From NCBI GenBank assembly GCA_022447625.1, contig JAKVAX010000004.1, positions 124,001-188,000 on the forward strand: a stretch of DNA of 64,000 nucleotides. Reading direction: 5' to 3'. The position numbers were made by a program, and so were the translations under genes. The notes under the pieces are model-generated. The model was not told where the DNA came from and searched no databases. It worked only from the letters and a program-made list of their open reading frames with translations. The stretch comes from Flavobacteriales bacterium. GTDB lineage: Bacteria; Bacteroidota; Bacteroidia; Flavobacteriales_D; Sanyastnellaceae. Shown here piece after piece: positions 1 through 9,876 of the stretch (within the stretch, counting starts at the first letter, position 1; every line of letters begins with the position of its first letter).

Positions 1-82
1 ACAGGGATAGTGACGATGCTCCGAAAAGGAACTGCTTGACTAAGCATAGCCAAGATGATTAGTTAAAAGCGATGACAAAAAG
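1..82. other. Left edge, unassigned
   Basis: This stretch may hold the last codons of a plus-strand gene cut by the window edge. One frame stops at 37-39 and another at 60-62, and the terminator at 83-111 would fit either. Too few codons remain to name a protein. Confidence 0.3.
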
Positions 83-111
83 AAAAGCCTGGTAGTAATA
101 CCAGGCTTTTT
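83..111. terminator. Bidirectional intrinsic terminator
   Basis: A perfect 12-bp stem (83-94 pairing with 99-110, loop GTAA) starts with AAAA and ends with TTTT, so it can stop transcription from either side. It would serve the minus-strand tRNA-Arg and any plus-strand gene ending at the left edge. Confidence 0.85.
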
Positions 112-116
112 CTTTG

Positions 117-190
117 TGACCCCGCAGGGATTCGAACCCCGAACCTCCGCATCCGTAGTGCGGTGCTCTATCCAGTTAAGCTACGGAGCC
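117..190 (-). tRNA. tRNA-Arg (anticodon ACG)
   Basis: The reverse complement folds into a full cloverleaf. The 7-bp acceptor stem starts GGCUCCG and ends CGGGGUC with discriminator A at 117. The anticodon stem CCGCA/UGCGG encloses loop CUACGGA, giving anticodon ACG. The T loop UUCGAAU has a 5-bp stem. The CCA end is not encoded and would be added by a nucleotidyltransferase; a candidate is encoded at 13142-14554. ACG-tRNA, after A34 to inosine editing, reads CGU, CGC and CGA arginine codons. Confidence 0.95.
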
Positions 191-235
191 AACTTTTCCC
201 CGAAATGGGGGTGCAAATATATAAATTCTCTAGAT

Positions 236-1768
236 TCAAGGAAGTTTTTTGAATTCTAATTCTGTAAAATCGAAATCAGGATTCGGAACGTCGATGATCA
301 TTTCTTCAATTTCTCCTTCAGGGTTGAGAATAAACTGCACTGTTCCAGGAGGTAACATCATCTGAGTTCCCCAGTTCAACTGGAAACTATCATATTGCCA
401 GTGACGCATCGTTCCTCTAAAAAGAGGCGTTGGCTCAAACTGAAATGCCAGTTGATCACCTACCACACGGATCTCACAATTACCATACATCTCACCACCA
501 TAAGTTCCTGCATAGGCCTCTAGTGGGAGGGAAGGCTTACTGTCTTTATCTCTAGCTTCTTCTGCCGCTGCGCGTTCAGCCTCTTCTGCTTGTTGACCAG
601 ACTTTGAGAAATTCAAGAAAAGCTCTGACCAATCTTGTCCTTCCTCACCCATGTAGCGGTCAGCCCATGCATAAGTCAAGGCATAAGCAATCGAACTGAT
701 GTTATTTGTTAGGACAACAATTCCCATGTTTTCTTCTGGAATCATCAGGGTGCGGGAAATCATTCCGTCGTATCCACCGCCGTGGCTGACAATCTTTACT
801 CCGTGCAGGTTCTGAAGTTCCCAACCTAGTCCGTAACCACTGAAGGTTTTACTTGGCCAAAGGCTGCGGCTCCCAGGAGAAATCGCTTCTGGAGTTTGAA
901 TAGCCCACATTTCATGTCCTTCGTTTTCTGACCAGATAGCTGTGGTGTCCTTCATTCCCATGTTCATTTGAGCAATCATCCATTGCGACCAATCGTGAAC
1001 ACTCGACACTAATGCGCCAGCAGGAGCGATGTTATCCCAATTCACATATTCAATCACCACGTTGTTGTCGTTGACTGTGTTGTGTGGCATCGCTTTGTTG
1101 ACATCACTCATCAATTGCGAAGTGCTGTAGTAGGTATTGTTCATCTCCAACGGAGAAAGAATGCGTTCGCTCACAAACTCTTCCCACTCCTGATCAGTCA
1201 CTACAGGGATGATCTCACCAGCTGCCAAGAACATGATGTTCTGGTAGCCGAAGTGCTCACGGAATCCATAGGCCGGCTCTAAGAAACGTGCTCGACGTAA
1301 TACTTCTTCACGGCTGTGGTTACTTCCATACCAGATCAAGTCTCCACTGAATGTTTCCAAACCACTACGGTGGCAAAGCAGATCTCGAATGGTCAGGTTG
1401 GCACTCACATACGGATCATACAACTGGAACCAAGGAAGGTATTCTTGTACTTTGTCGTCCCAGTTAATTTTCCCCTCATCTACAAGAATCGCAAGGGCTG
1501 CAGCGGTCACGCTCTTGGTGTTTGAAGCCACGGCGAATACTGTATTCTCGTCTACGGGCTCATTCGTATCGACAGACTTTACACCGAAGCCCTTTTCATA
1601 GATGATTTCTCCATCTTTCACAATGGCCACGGCTACGCCGGGAACATTCCAGTCTTGACGGGCCTGTTCAATGTATATCTCAAACGATTTGAGTTTCTTG
1701 TCGATTTTCTGTCCGCTCGCAGGCAGTACAAATGCCACAGCAAGCAAAAGGCTAACAGTAATGCGCAT
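236..1768 (-). CDS. Secreted serine hydrolase, class C beta-lactamase family, with DUF3471-like tail
   Basis: 510 residues with a signal peptide (about residues 1-20, ending PASGQ), so it acts in the periplasm or outside the cell. The class C beta-lactamase/penicillin-binding fold is shown by S82-N-T-K85 (catalytic Ser and Lys), the Tyr motif YQN at 175-177, and HGGG at 329-332 in the place of the KTG box. A C-terminal region from about residue 415 resembles the DUF3471/lipocalin-like tail common in this family. Members are usually esterases or D-amino peptidases rather than true beta-lactamases, and the substrate cannot be told from sequence. It is divergent from the Smr gene across a heptamer-repeat gap. 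The region 191-235 downstream carries the tRNA 5' flank only. Confidence 0.85.
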   Translation of the reverse strand: MRITVSLLLAVAFVLPASGQKIDKKLKSFEIYIEQARQDWNVPGVAVAIVKDGEIIYEKGFGVKSVDTNEPVDENTVFAVASNTKSVTAAALAILVDEGKINWDDKVQEYLPWFQLYDPYVSANLTIRDLLCHRSGLETFSGDLIWYGSNHSREEVLRRARFLEPAYGFREHFGYQNIMFLAAGEIIPVVTDQEWEEFVSERILSPLEMNNTYYSTSQLMSDVNKAMPHNTVNDNNVVIEYVNWDNIAPAGALVSSVHDWSQWMIAQMNMGMKDTTAIWSENEGHEMWAIQTPEAISPGSRSLWPSKTFSGYGLGWELQNLHGVKIVSHGGGYDGMISRTLMIPEENMGIVVLTNNISSIAYALTYAWADRYMGEEGQDWSELFLNFSKSGQQAEEAERAAAEEARDKDSKPSLPLEAYAGTYGGEMYGNCEIRVVGDQLAFQFEPTPLFRGTMRHWQYDSFQLNWGTQMMLPPGTVQFILNPEGEIEEMIIDVPNPDFDFTELEFKKLP

Positions 1769-1800
1769 AATCTAGGATTGGACCCGCAAGATATGGAATG

Positions 1801-1874
1801 TAAGCAGTAAGCAGTATGCTGTAAGCCGCATACGGCATACGGCATACTGCCTACCGCATACTGCTTACTGCTTA
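1801..1874. repeat. Heptamer-built inverted repeat between divergent genes
   Basis: The gap reads as consecutive 7-bp units such as TAAGCAG, CATACGG, CATACTG and CTTACTG. The outer 19 bp (1801-1819) are the exact reverse complement of 1856-1874, so the array as a whole can form a long hairpin. It ends just before the promoter of the Smr gene. Confidence 0.85.
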
Positions 1875-1881
1875 CAATCCT

Positions 1882-1889
1882 TACCTTTG
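1882..1889 (+). promoter_or_regulatory. Bacteroidota -7 box TACCTTTG
   Basis: Exact match to TAnnTTTG, the -7 element of the Bacteroidota primary sigma factor. It lies 5 nt before ATG 1895. This argues for ATG 1895 rather than GTG 1889 as start and predicts an mRNA with almost no leader. Confidence 0.65.
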
Positions 1890-1894
1890 TGGGT

Positions 1895-2479
1895 ATGTTT
1901 AGGCCCGGAGATAAAGTGCGCTTCTTGAATGAGACTGGAGAAGCGGTAGTGATCCAAATGATCGATAAGACACAGGCGTTGATTGAAGATGAAACAGGCT
2001 TTGATTATCCGTACCCTGTGGACGAACTGATTTTGGTAGGAGATCGTGAAGACGAAGAAGATAAATACGCTTCTAAACAACCGCGTGCGCTTGATATTAT
2101 CTCACGTAACGTAGATCAGTCGAAGCTCAAGGCAGCAGAGAATGATTTCAAGGCGAGATACAAAGAAGACAACAAGTTCCGTCGAAAAGATGATGCTGTA
2201 GAAGTTGACCTTCACCTCCATGAAATCGTTGACAACGAAGGAGGGATGTCTGATGGTGAAAAGCTAGACCTTCAAATGCGCCACTTCGAACGCATGATGG
2301 CTCGAGCTGAGCGTGAGCATCTGGCTAAGATCGTATTCATTCACGGTGTGGGACAGGGTGTACTACGCAATGAGATTAGAAAGCACTTGAAAAGCTACTA
2401 TCCGAATGCTGACTTCTTTGATGCGAACTACCAACAATACGGTTACGGCGCAACGGAAGTCCGCCTCCGCTTCAATTAA
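1895..2479 (+). CDS. Smr-domain protein (DUF2027 type)
   Basis: 194 residues from ATG 1895. The N-terminal about 50 residues form a small beta-rich domain typical of the DUF2027 family (starts MFRPGDKVRF). The C-terminal half is an Smr domain: VDLHLHE near residue 105 and FIHGVGQGVLR near residue 150 match the family's two signature motifs, and the C-terminus TEVRLRF is usual. Smr domains, also found at the end of MutS2, bind and nick branched or structured nucleic acid, or RNA in rescue pathways. The role of this stand-alone form is not settled. It overlaps the convergent gene at 2476 by 4 bp. Confidence 0.85.
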   Translation: MFRPGDKVRFLNETGEAVVIQMIDKTQALIEDETGFDYPYPVDELILVGDREDEEDKYASKQPRALDIISRNVDQSKLKAAENDFKARYKEDNKFRRKDDAVEVDLHLHEIVDNEGGMSDGEKLDLQMRHFERMMARAEREHLAKIVFIHGVGQGVLRNEIRKHLKSYYPNADFFDANYQQYGYGATEVRLRFN

Positions 2480-3345
2480 CGTCGAGGGTCAATGTAAGGA
2501 CGTTTACTCTGTTCCTTATCTAGGGTGATGTCTACATTGCTGTTGTATTCCCACTTCGTCTTATCCAGATTGAATGAGTCATAGGTCATATCTGGACCGT
2601 AGAAAGCCGGGTTTCCTTCGAGTCCTTCTTGACGCGGGGAGAGGTGGTCAAATACAATGCGTTCTTCCTTTGGGTAGTATTTCAGCGAAGCCATCACTTC
2701 TTCTGAGTACTCCATCACATATCGTTTCGGATGCTTCTTTGGGATATCAAAAACTGGAGCTCCCAATCGCACTTGCCCTCTGTTGATGGTAAAGGGCTCA
2801 ATCACCTTGCGGTTGGTAAGTCCATTCGCTCCGTCCCAACCGAGCAGTACATAATGATCGATTTTCTTTCTTCCTTTCTTCACTTCGATAAGCTCATAGT
2901 ACAAGGCTCCTTGCCACTTCTCAGGCTTGAGGTACTTGTTCTCCACCGAACTTCCATCATCTACGTTGTCTTCTAATTCCACCCAATCGTAGATTCCTTG
3001 CTTTTCATCTTCCAGCCATAGCATGAAACAACCGTAAGTATGAGTCTGATCATTATAAGGCATGTTCCAATTGAAAATGCGGAGTTCACCGTTAGAAGAG
3101 GTGAGGATAGACATGTACTGAACGCGGTCAAAGGCATATTCCAACGAGCCCGAAGAATTCATGACCTCAGTCATCGTTTGACGCAAGGAATCGTGGTAGG
3201 CAAAACGCGTTTCGTCGTCCACCGCATCACGCATCTTTTCTTGAATAAAGATGATTCGATCTTCCAGCGAAGCAATATCTGACTGTGCGAAAGAAGTTAG
3301 ACTTCCGGCGATAGCCAGAAAAGAAAAAAGAAATGAAAGGCGCAT
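2476..3345 (-). CDS. Secreted protein of unknown function
   Basis: 289 residues with a clear signal peptide (MRLSFLFSFLAIAGSLTSFAQ) and no other membrane segment, so it is probably periplasmic or outer-membrane associated. The mature part is acidic and aromatic-rich, with a short helical start (about 22-60) followed by beta-type sequence. It contains repeated D/N-W and LxxWDGANGLTNRKVIEPF-type stretches but no motif of a known enzyme that I can recognise. It ends in DPRR with no sorting domain. It lies 53 bp after the NTF2-like gene on the same strand and could be co-transcribed with it. Confidence 0.75.
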   Translation of the reverse strand: MRLSFLFSFLAIAGSLTSFAQSDIASLEDRIIFIQEKMRDAVDDETRFAYHDSLRQTMTEVMNSSGSLEYAFDRVQYMSILTSSNGELRIFNWNMPYNDQTHTYGCFMLWLEDEKQGIYDWVELEDNVDDGSSVENKYLKPEKWQGALYYELIEVKKGRKKIDHYVLLGWDGANGLTNRKVIEPFTINRGQVRLGAPVFDIPKKHPKRYVMEYSEEVMASLKYYPKEERIVFDHLSPRQEGLEGNPAFYGPDMTYDSFNLDKTKWEYNSNVDITLDKEQSKRPYIDPRR

Positions 3346-3398
3346 AAGCGAATTGCAGGTTTCCTTACTAGAACGTAAATATCGGTAAAAGAGATATG

Positions 3399-3890
3399 TT
3401 ACTTCTCAGGAAGAAACTCTTCAGGAACAGAAATGCCGTTGGTGTCGTTGGCCCAAATGACATTGCAAATCCACCAACGATTTCTGTGATAGATCATCTG
3501 GTAGCAATTGATTCCTTGATTAGAATCGTCGGCAACTTCAACTTTATAAGTCTGCCAAACCATCGCGATACCATTGTATTCATTGACCTCAACGCTCAAT
3601 TGGTATTCTTTAAACGTCCGATCAGGGCTATTCTGGAAAAGGCGAACGAAATCTTCCAACGCGAAACTCTTCCCTGTCATTCCCATATCATGCACATCCT
3701 GAACCACCGTGAAATGCGCAGTAGGCACAAACAATGCCCGAAAAGCTTCCCAATCTGGCGTGTCAGTGCTAATCAAACGCAAGGTCTCTTCGGCCATCTT
3801 CTCAGGAGAAGTCATGGCAGGAGAAAAGTCTTGAGCAGTAAGCGTTGAAAGTGGGAGTGTGAATAGGAGGGCAAGGAGAAGTCTTTTCAT
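3399..3890 (-). CDS. Secreted SnoaL/NTF2-like protein
   Basis: 163 residues with a signal peptide (MKRLLLALLFTLPLSTLTAQ). The mature 140 residues have the size and pattern of the NTF2/SnoaL (DUF4440-like) cone fold: a helical start with PEKMAEETLRLI and PDWEAFRALF, then strands ending NRWWICNVIW. The final IWAND and EFLPEK are common in secreted Bacteroidota members. The pocket could bind a small ligand or hold a catalytic pair, but no residue fixes a reaction. Upstream lies only heptamer-repeat DNA. Confidence 0.65.
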   Translation of the reverse strand: MKRLLLALLFTLPLSTLTAQDFSPAMTSPEKMAEETLRLISTDTPDWEAFRALFVPTAHFTVVQDVHDMGMTGKSFALEDFVRLFQNSPDRTFKEYQLSVEVNEYNGIAMVWQTYKVEVADDSNQGINCYQMIYHRNRWWICNVIWANDTNGISVPEEFLPEK

Positions 3891-3896
3891 AAGGAA

Positions 3897-4091
3897 AGTC
3901 TAGGGTCGAGTGTCTAGAGTCTAGCGATTTTAATCTATGATCGATAAACTATAATCTATAACGTCTTTCAAGAAACGAAAAATACGAACGAAAGCAGTAC
4001 GAAGACGAGAGACAAGTGTCAAGAGACTAGAACCCAAAACCAAGAACTAAGAACTGCTATCCTTAAGCCTTAAGCCATACGCCCTAAGCCT
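3897..4091. repeat. Two degenerate heptamer arrays
   Basis: 3897-3968 reads as 7-bp units (GTCTAGA, GTCTAGC, ATCTATG, ATCGATA, AACTATA, ATCTATA), and 4007-4091 likewise (GAACTAA, GAACTGC, AAGCCTT, AAGCCAT). The 25 bp at 4067-4091 match 14696-14720 at 24 positions. The array ends one base before the stop codon of the ferredoxin gene. Confidence 0.8.
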
Positions 4092-5524
<1,433 letters not shown>

Positions 5525-5526
<2 letters not shown>

Positions 5527-5551
5527 AAAAGGTGCCCGAAGGCACCCTTTC
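5525..5551. terminator. Bidirectional terminator
   Basis: A-rich run, stem GGTGCC/GGCACC with loop CGAA, then a T-rich run, sitting between the convergent acyl-CoA reductase and SDR genes. Confidence 0.8.
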
Positions 5552-5571
5552 ACTGAATTATGCTGTCTCGC

Positions 5572-6636
5572 TTATTTCGTAGCGAAGATGTTTGCGTCTA
5601 CAAGTGCTTGGAATCCATCAACCATTGAATCCTTTAGTGGGCGGAATTTGATGCCGAGCTCGTTTTGAATTTTCGAGTTGTCTGCGTTCCATTCGATATT
5701 CACATTGTTCTTGATGAACTGTCGAGTGAATAGCTTATTTGCCATCGGTCCCACGATCATTAACAACCACTTTGGAAGCGCTTTCTTCGGCAGCGGGTAG
5801 TCTGCTCCGTACCTGTCTTGAAGTTGCAGTGCCATTTTCAAGAAATCTGTGTTGTGTCCAGAGGTGATGTAACGACCTTTCGCATTGTCATTATATCCAG
5901 CTTGGAAGTGAGCTTCGGCTACGTCGCGTACATCAACAACTCCAACACCCATTTTGGGGACACCCGCTTTCAATGTACCGTCTCCGAGTTGCTTTAAGAT
6001 GTTGAAGCTTTCAGAAGTAGTGGCTTTCGGGTTAAGTGGAGGTCCCATGACGAAGCTTGGGTTAATGGTCACGAGGTCCCAGTTATTCTGAGTTTCTGCG
6101 ATTTCCCATGCCTTCTTTTCAGCAAGTGTCTTTGAATATGAATATGGTTGGTAAGTCAACGACGCTGTCTCATTCCATATAGACTCGTCGATTCTTCCAT
6201 TCGGAGCGTTCACGGTGTCGATGGCATCTGTGTAGATAGCTGCACAAGAGCTTGTCACCACAACACGACGGACTGAAGCAATTTTCTTTGCGCTCTCCAA
6301 TACATTCGCTGTTCCTTTTTCTGCTGGATCAATCAAATCACGTTGAGCATCCTTCACATCAGTTACGAATGGAGAAGCAGTATGGAATACAACCTCACAT
6401 CCTTGCATCGCTTCTTCGTAAGAGCCTTCTTCTAGAAGGTCAGACTTGAAGAACTTAATATCTCCGGAAGACTTGGCAGCAGCGGCTTTCAAATGCGCTA
6501 CTTTCTCTTCCTTGTTTGGGTTTCGAACGGCAGCGTGCACGGTGATTCCCTCGTCAAGAAGACGTTGAACAAGCCATCCGGCTACATATCCGGTCGCGCC
6601 GGTTACCAATACGGGTTTAGATTTATCGATTGACAT
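5572..6636 (-). CDS. Extended SDR-family NADPH-dependent reductase (dihydroflavonol/aldehyde reductase-like)
   Basis: 354 residues. The Rossmann dinucleotide motif is VTGATGYVAGWLVQRL (residues 11-26, TGxxGxxG variant with a final Ala-Gly) and the active-site pair is YSYSK (Tyr and Lys of YxxxK, near residue 165). FHTASPF and VTSSCAAIY are usual in the dihydroflavonol-4-reductase-like branch, which reduces aldehydes or ketones. It lies 23 bp after the AraC regulator gene on the same strand, so the two probably form an operon and the regulator may respond to the enzyme's substrate. The substrate cannot be inferred. Confidence 0.85.
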   Translation of the reverse strand: MSIDKSKPVLVTGATGYVAGWLVQRLLDEGITVHAAVRNPNKEEKVAHLKAAAAKSSGDIKFFKSDLLEEGSYEEAMQGCEVVFHTASPFVTDVKDAQRDLIDPAEKGTANVLESAKKIASVRRVVVTSSCAAIYTDAIDTVNAPNGRIDESIWNETASLTYQPYSYSKTLAEKKAWEIAETQNNWDLVTINPSFVMGPPLNPKATTSESFNILKQLGDGTLKAGVPKMGVGVVDVRDVAEAHFQAGYNDNAKGRYITSGHNTDFLKMALQLQDRYGADYPLPKKALPKWLLMIVGPMANKLFTRQFIKNNVNIEWNADNSKIQNELGIKFRPLKDSMVDGFQALVDANIFATK

Positions 6637-6659
6637 GATATGAATGTTTATGGGATAGA

Positions 6660-7571
6660 CTAGTTTGTTTGTGTTCTAAATTTTTGCGGTGTGGTGCCTG
6701 TCTTTTGCTTGAATAATCGACTGAAGTAATGTGGGTAATTGAATCCCAAACTATAGGCGATCTCAGACACAGTATCTTCGGTGCTAAGAAGTAATGTCTT
6801 TGCTTTATCTACAAGGAAGTCGTTGATGTGATCTTTCGCACTTCGACCTGTTTCTTTCTTCAATAGATCACTTAAATAAGCAGGAGAGAGGTTCACCTTT
6901 TCGGCCAAGAAATCGATCGATGGTGGTCCATACTCAGGCAGTTGGCCAGACTTGTAATAGTCTTTCAATTGATGCTCTACTTCTGAGATGACATCCTTAT
7001 TCGATGCCGTTCGTGTGTTGAACTGACGCTCATAGAAACGTAGGCAGTAATTTAGAAGAAGCTCAAGACTGCTCACAATCACACGTTGCGACATATTGTC
7101 AATTCGCTGATTGTACTCGTCTTTGATGAGTTTCACCATATCAGCCATAGTCTGCTTCTCTGCATCAGACAAGTGCAATGCTTCATGCGTATCGTAAGAG
7201 AAGAATGAATAGCTATCAATATTCTCACCCAATGGCGTTGCGCGAATCAAATCAGAATGGAAGTAGAGCATGAACCCATAGTCTTCATCGAAATCTCCCA
7301 TCCCAGTAGCAGTAACAACTTGTCCGGGAGCCATAAAAGCAAGCACCCCTTCGGTGAAGTCGTAATGATGACGGCCATAACGCATTCCGCAATCACCACT
7401 CTTCATTCCAATGTAGTAGAGGTCTGCGGAGTACTTCGTCCCAGGAGCCACCTTCGTATGATCAAGGTCTTTTACATCAATCACACTAATCAGCGGATGC
7501 TTCGGCTTGTCAAAGCCCAGTCCTCCATGTAACTCACTAATGGAACGTATTCTGATAAAGTCGTCTGCCAT
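6660..7571 (-). CDS. AraC-family transcriptional regulator
   Basis: 303 residues. The N-terminal about 190 residues form a cupin-like sensor (GMRYGRHHYDFTEGVLAFMAPGQV). The C-terminal about 100 residues carry two helix-turn-helix units: LSPAYLSDLLKKETGRS and TVSEIAYSLGFNYPHYFSRL, followed by FKQKTGTTPQKFR, the standard AraC/XylS signature. It probably activates the reductase downstream and may repress or activate itself. The 328-bp gap upstream to the DUF4249 gene is mostly heptamer repeat. Confidence 0.92.
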   Translation of the reverse strand: MADDFIRIRSISELHGGLGFDKPKHPLISVIDVKDLDHTKVAPGTKYSADLYYIGMKSGDCGMRYGRHHYDFTEGVLAFMAPGQVVTATGMGDFDEDYGFMLYFHSDLIRATPLGENIDSYSFFSYDTHEALHLSDAEKQTMADMVKLIKDEYNQRIDNMSQRVIVSSLELLLNYCLRFYERQFNTRTASNKDVISEVEHQLKDYYKSGQLPEYGPPSIDFLAEKVNLSPAYLSDLLKKETGRSAKDHINDFLVDKAKTLLLSTEDTVSEIAYSLGFNYPHYFSRLFKQKTGTTPQKFRTQTN

Positions 7572-7621
7572 TGCTTTTTGATTTCATTACAAATGTCTGA
7601 TATAAAGTGGGTAGATGGTTA

Positions 7622-7850
7622 ACACAAATCGCGGAATGTGGAACACTGAAATGGTGGACTGTGGACTGTGGACGGTGGACAGGGGGATAGTGGTAGATTC
7701 CGTCAACCGTCCGGCATCCAGGTTTAAGACGTTGAATATGGTATTGAGTTATCGGTTATAGCTTATCGATTATCGATTCTGGCGTTCGGCGTTCGGCGTA
7801 TGGCGAAAGCACTCGGACGCCGGACGCCGAGCTAGAACTGTTAGGATTCA
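7622..7850. repeat. Large degenerate heptamer array
   Basis: Within this 229-bp stretch several runs of 7-bp units follow one another: GTGGACT units at about 7654-7680, GTTATCG/ATTATCG units at about 7748-7770, CGTTCGG units at about 7773-7795, and CGCCGGA units at about 7817-7832. The GGCGTTC run can pair with the GGACGCC run (14 bp with two G-T pairs), giving a stable hairpin. Nothing else is recognised in the gap between 7572 and 7894. Confidence 0.8.
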
Positions 7851-7894
7851 CCGAACTTTGTGATAAGCGGAAGCTGCCACTTGAAGGAAAGAAC

Positions 7895-7902
7895 TATTTT
7901 TG
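7895..7902 (+). promoter_or_regulatory. -7 box TATTTTTG
   Basis: Exact TAnnTTTG match 6 nt before ATG 7909. It favours that start over TTG 7900, which lies within the box. Confidence 0.6.
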
Positions 7903-7908
7903 TGGCCT

Positions 7909-9018
7909 ATGCATGGAAAATACATCTTTTTACTCGTCGTTTTTGGGCTGATTGGGGCCTACAGTTGTTCAACTGAAATTGACGTAAACGCACCGTATGA
8001 TTCGAAGACAGTAGTGTTCGGAATCCTTGAGCCTGAGGTAGATACGCAGTGGGTGAAGATTACAAGAACTTGGTTGGGCGAAGGGAATAACTTCGACGCT
8101 GCGATGGTTCGCGATTCTTCGGAGTACCCTGAAGGTGCTTTCACTGGTGTGGTGGAAGAGTGGATTGGAAATAGCATTGTCCAGACTTATCCTCTGTTCG
8201 ATACGCTTCTAGAAAATAAGAGCACAGATGGAATCTTCTATGCTCCGGAACACACGGCTTATTACTGTTTAACTCCGAATGGATTGAATAATGATGCATT
8301 GTACCGTATCAACCTTGACTTTACAAGTAAAGATGACGTTGAAGCAACTGCTGATGTAGTAGAAGTAACGCCAGGTTCAATTTCATTCCCTCCGGCGATT
8401 TCAACTTTTGAGATCAGCTGGGCTACTGTAGCAGGAGTGAACACCGTTTACAACAACCAGACCTTCGAATGGAACAGTTCACCAAACGCCAAGCGTTACG
8501 AAGCGAGCTTGGACATCTACTTCACGGAAAACGTATGGGCTGATGCATCTCACACGGAATTGGTGGAGTCTCGTCCTGTTGTATTGAACTGGTTCATTGG
8601 AACGCGTACCACAGCTGACATCAATGGTGGGGAGCAATTGAGTATAGATGTTAACGGAGAGGCATTCTACCGTTTCCTTCAGTCACGTTTGACGGCTGAC
8701 CCGATGGTCACACGCGAGTTTGGAATCTGGGATGATGAAGTTCAGTTCTCACGAGCAATTGATTTCGTACTGACGATTGCCAATGAGGAGTTGGACACTT
8801 ACCTAGAGATCAACGAGCCCGTGACCAATATCGTTCAAGAGCGACCTAGCTACACGCACGTAACGAATGGATTGGGAATCTGGGCATCACGTACACAGCA
8901 GTCTGTAGATGGTGTGGGTATCTCAACTGGTTCATTGAAGGCGTTGGTAGAAGGAGAGTTCACTGCTGATTTGAACTTCTGCTCCTCGAACCCTTTCAAC
9001 GAGTATTCTTGCGATTAA
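7909..9018 (+). CDS. DUF4249 lipoprotein
   Basis: 369 residues from ATG 7909 (MHGKYIFLLV). The signal peptide ends in a lipobox-like GAYSC, so Cys at about residue 20 is probably acylated. The mature start STEIDVNAPYDSKTVVFGIL is the characteristic opening of DUF4249, a Bacteroidota outer-membrane lipoprotein family usually found beside a TonB-dependent receptor. No receptor is next to it here. The function is unknown; association with a receptor elsewhere in the genome is only a guess. A second member is at 52937. The following membrane-protein gene is 26 bp away on the same strand. Confidence 0.8.
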   Translation: MHGKYIFLLVVFGLIGAYSCSTEIDVNAPYDSKTVVFGILEPEVDTQWVKITRTWLGEGNNFDAAMVRDSSEYPEGAFTGVVEEWIGNSIVQTYPLFDTLLENKSTDGIFYAPEHTAYYCLTPNGLNNDALYRINLDFTSKDDVEATADVVEVTPGSISFPPAISTFEISWATVAGVNTVYNNQTFEWNSSPNAKRYEASLDIYFTENVWADASHTELVESRPVVLNWFIGTRTTADINGGEQLSIDVNGEAFYRFLQSRLTADPMVTREFGIWDDEVQFSRAIDFVLTIANEELDTYLEINEPVTNIVQERPSYTHVTNGLGIWASRTQQSVDGVGISTGSLKALVEGEFTADLNFCSSNPFNEYSCD

Positions 9019-9044
9019 TCGTCCCTGCTTAGACCTTTCTTCTT

Positions 9045-9800
9045 ATGATCGTTTTCAACTTTCTCGCCATCGCTCAAGCTTTGATTGCGGTGTTGGTGGT
9101 TGGTGCGCTTCATTTCTTGCTTCAGCTATTCGGACTTGATGTCGACCTCATTGGAGGTACCTATGAAGCATGGGCTTCACTCTTGATCATCAGCTTTGTT
9201 TCCATGATAACAGAGACCCTTGGACTTCGCGGACGAATCTTCTGGCTTCCGGTTTGGATATTGGCGATGGCTGGGTCATTGTTCATGTTCTACACATGGA
9301 ATTTCCCTCCTCGTTACGACTACTTTAAAAGTGAATTTGTTGAGTTGAATACCGTTCCTGAACACGTCACGGTGTTGCTAGGTAGTACGTTAACGATCTA
9401 TCTGTTTTTCAAGCGCAATGCGGCTTACTGGCGAAAGAAGTTCCAGAAGGCATCTGAAGCCATGGCGGGAATTCGTCACATGGAGCAGACAGGAGAGTTG
9501 ACCACGCAGCAGTTTTGGGCGAATGCCTCTCACGCTTACATCGATCCTCCATTTCTATTCCTCTATGCGTATTGGTTGTGGAAAATCCTATTCCCGAATT
9601 CATTCACTGATTTTGATTTCATCATACATTACCGCGATTTATTGAGTCGAATCGACATGGAGAGCATCACGAAATCAGGGCAACGAGAGTATCTAAACTC
9701 TTTCCAAATAGCAGTGAACGAGGCGGATTCTTTCAAGGATTATAATCACCCTGGTGGATCGTTGAAGAGACTGGCCAACGCCATCAATGACAAAGTCTAA
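9045..9800 (+). CDS. Membrane protein of unknown function
   Basis: 251 residues. Four hydrophobic segments occupy the first half (about 3-27, 44-60, 68-86 and 107-125). They are followed by a basic, charged region (KRNAAYWRKKFQKASE) and a C-terminal soluble part with one more hydrophobic patch (PPFLFLYAYWLWKILF). No family signature is recognised. The ATG is well placed 26 bp after the DUF4249 gene, and the two may be co-transcribed. Confidence 0.7.
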   Translation: MIVFNFLAIAQALIAVLVVGALHFLLQLFGLDVDLIGGTYEAWASLLIISFVSMITETLGLRGRIFWLPVWILAMAGSLFMFYTWNFPPRYDYFKSEFVELNTVPEHVTVLLGSTLTIYLFFKRNAAYWRKKFQKASEAMAGIRHMEQTGELTTQQFWANASHAYIDPPFLFLYAYWLWKILFPNSFTDFDFIIHYRDLLSRIDMESITKSGQREYLNSFQIAVNEADSFKDYNHPGGSLKRLANAINDKV

Positions 9801-9826
9801 GCTTCCTAACCCCAAGAAGTTAATAT

Positions 9827-9841
9827 TTCCGCGCTAGCGAG
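9827..9841 (-). repeat. Dispersed motif copy 2, intergenic
   Basis: TTCCGCGCTAGCGAG in the 76-bp gap before the STAS-like gene. It is an exact copy of the 15-mer and lies outside any gene, so amino-acid sequence cannot explain it. Confidence 0.8.
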
Positions 9842-9876
9842 ATCAAACAGGGCGGAGGTCCGCGTAATTTGCGACC

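Noticed and set aside
3396-3848. 150-residue plus-strand ORF
   Set aside because: Shadow of the NTF2-like gene on the minus strand, which has a signal peptide and family pattern.
7622-7850. CRISPR-like repeat array
   Set aside because: Units are 7 bp, degenerate and without spacers of constant length; no cas genes are nearby.
9864-9871. TAATTTGC as -7 box of the STAS-like gene
   Set aside because: One base short of TAnnTTTG; not counted in the leaderless set.
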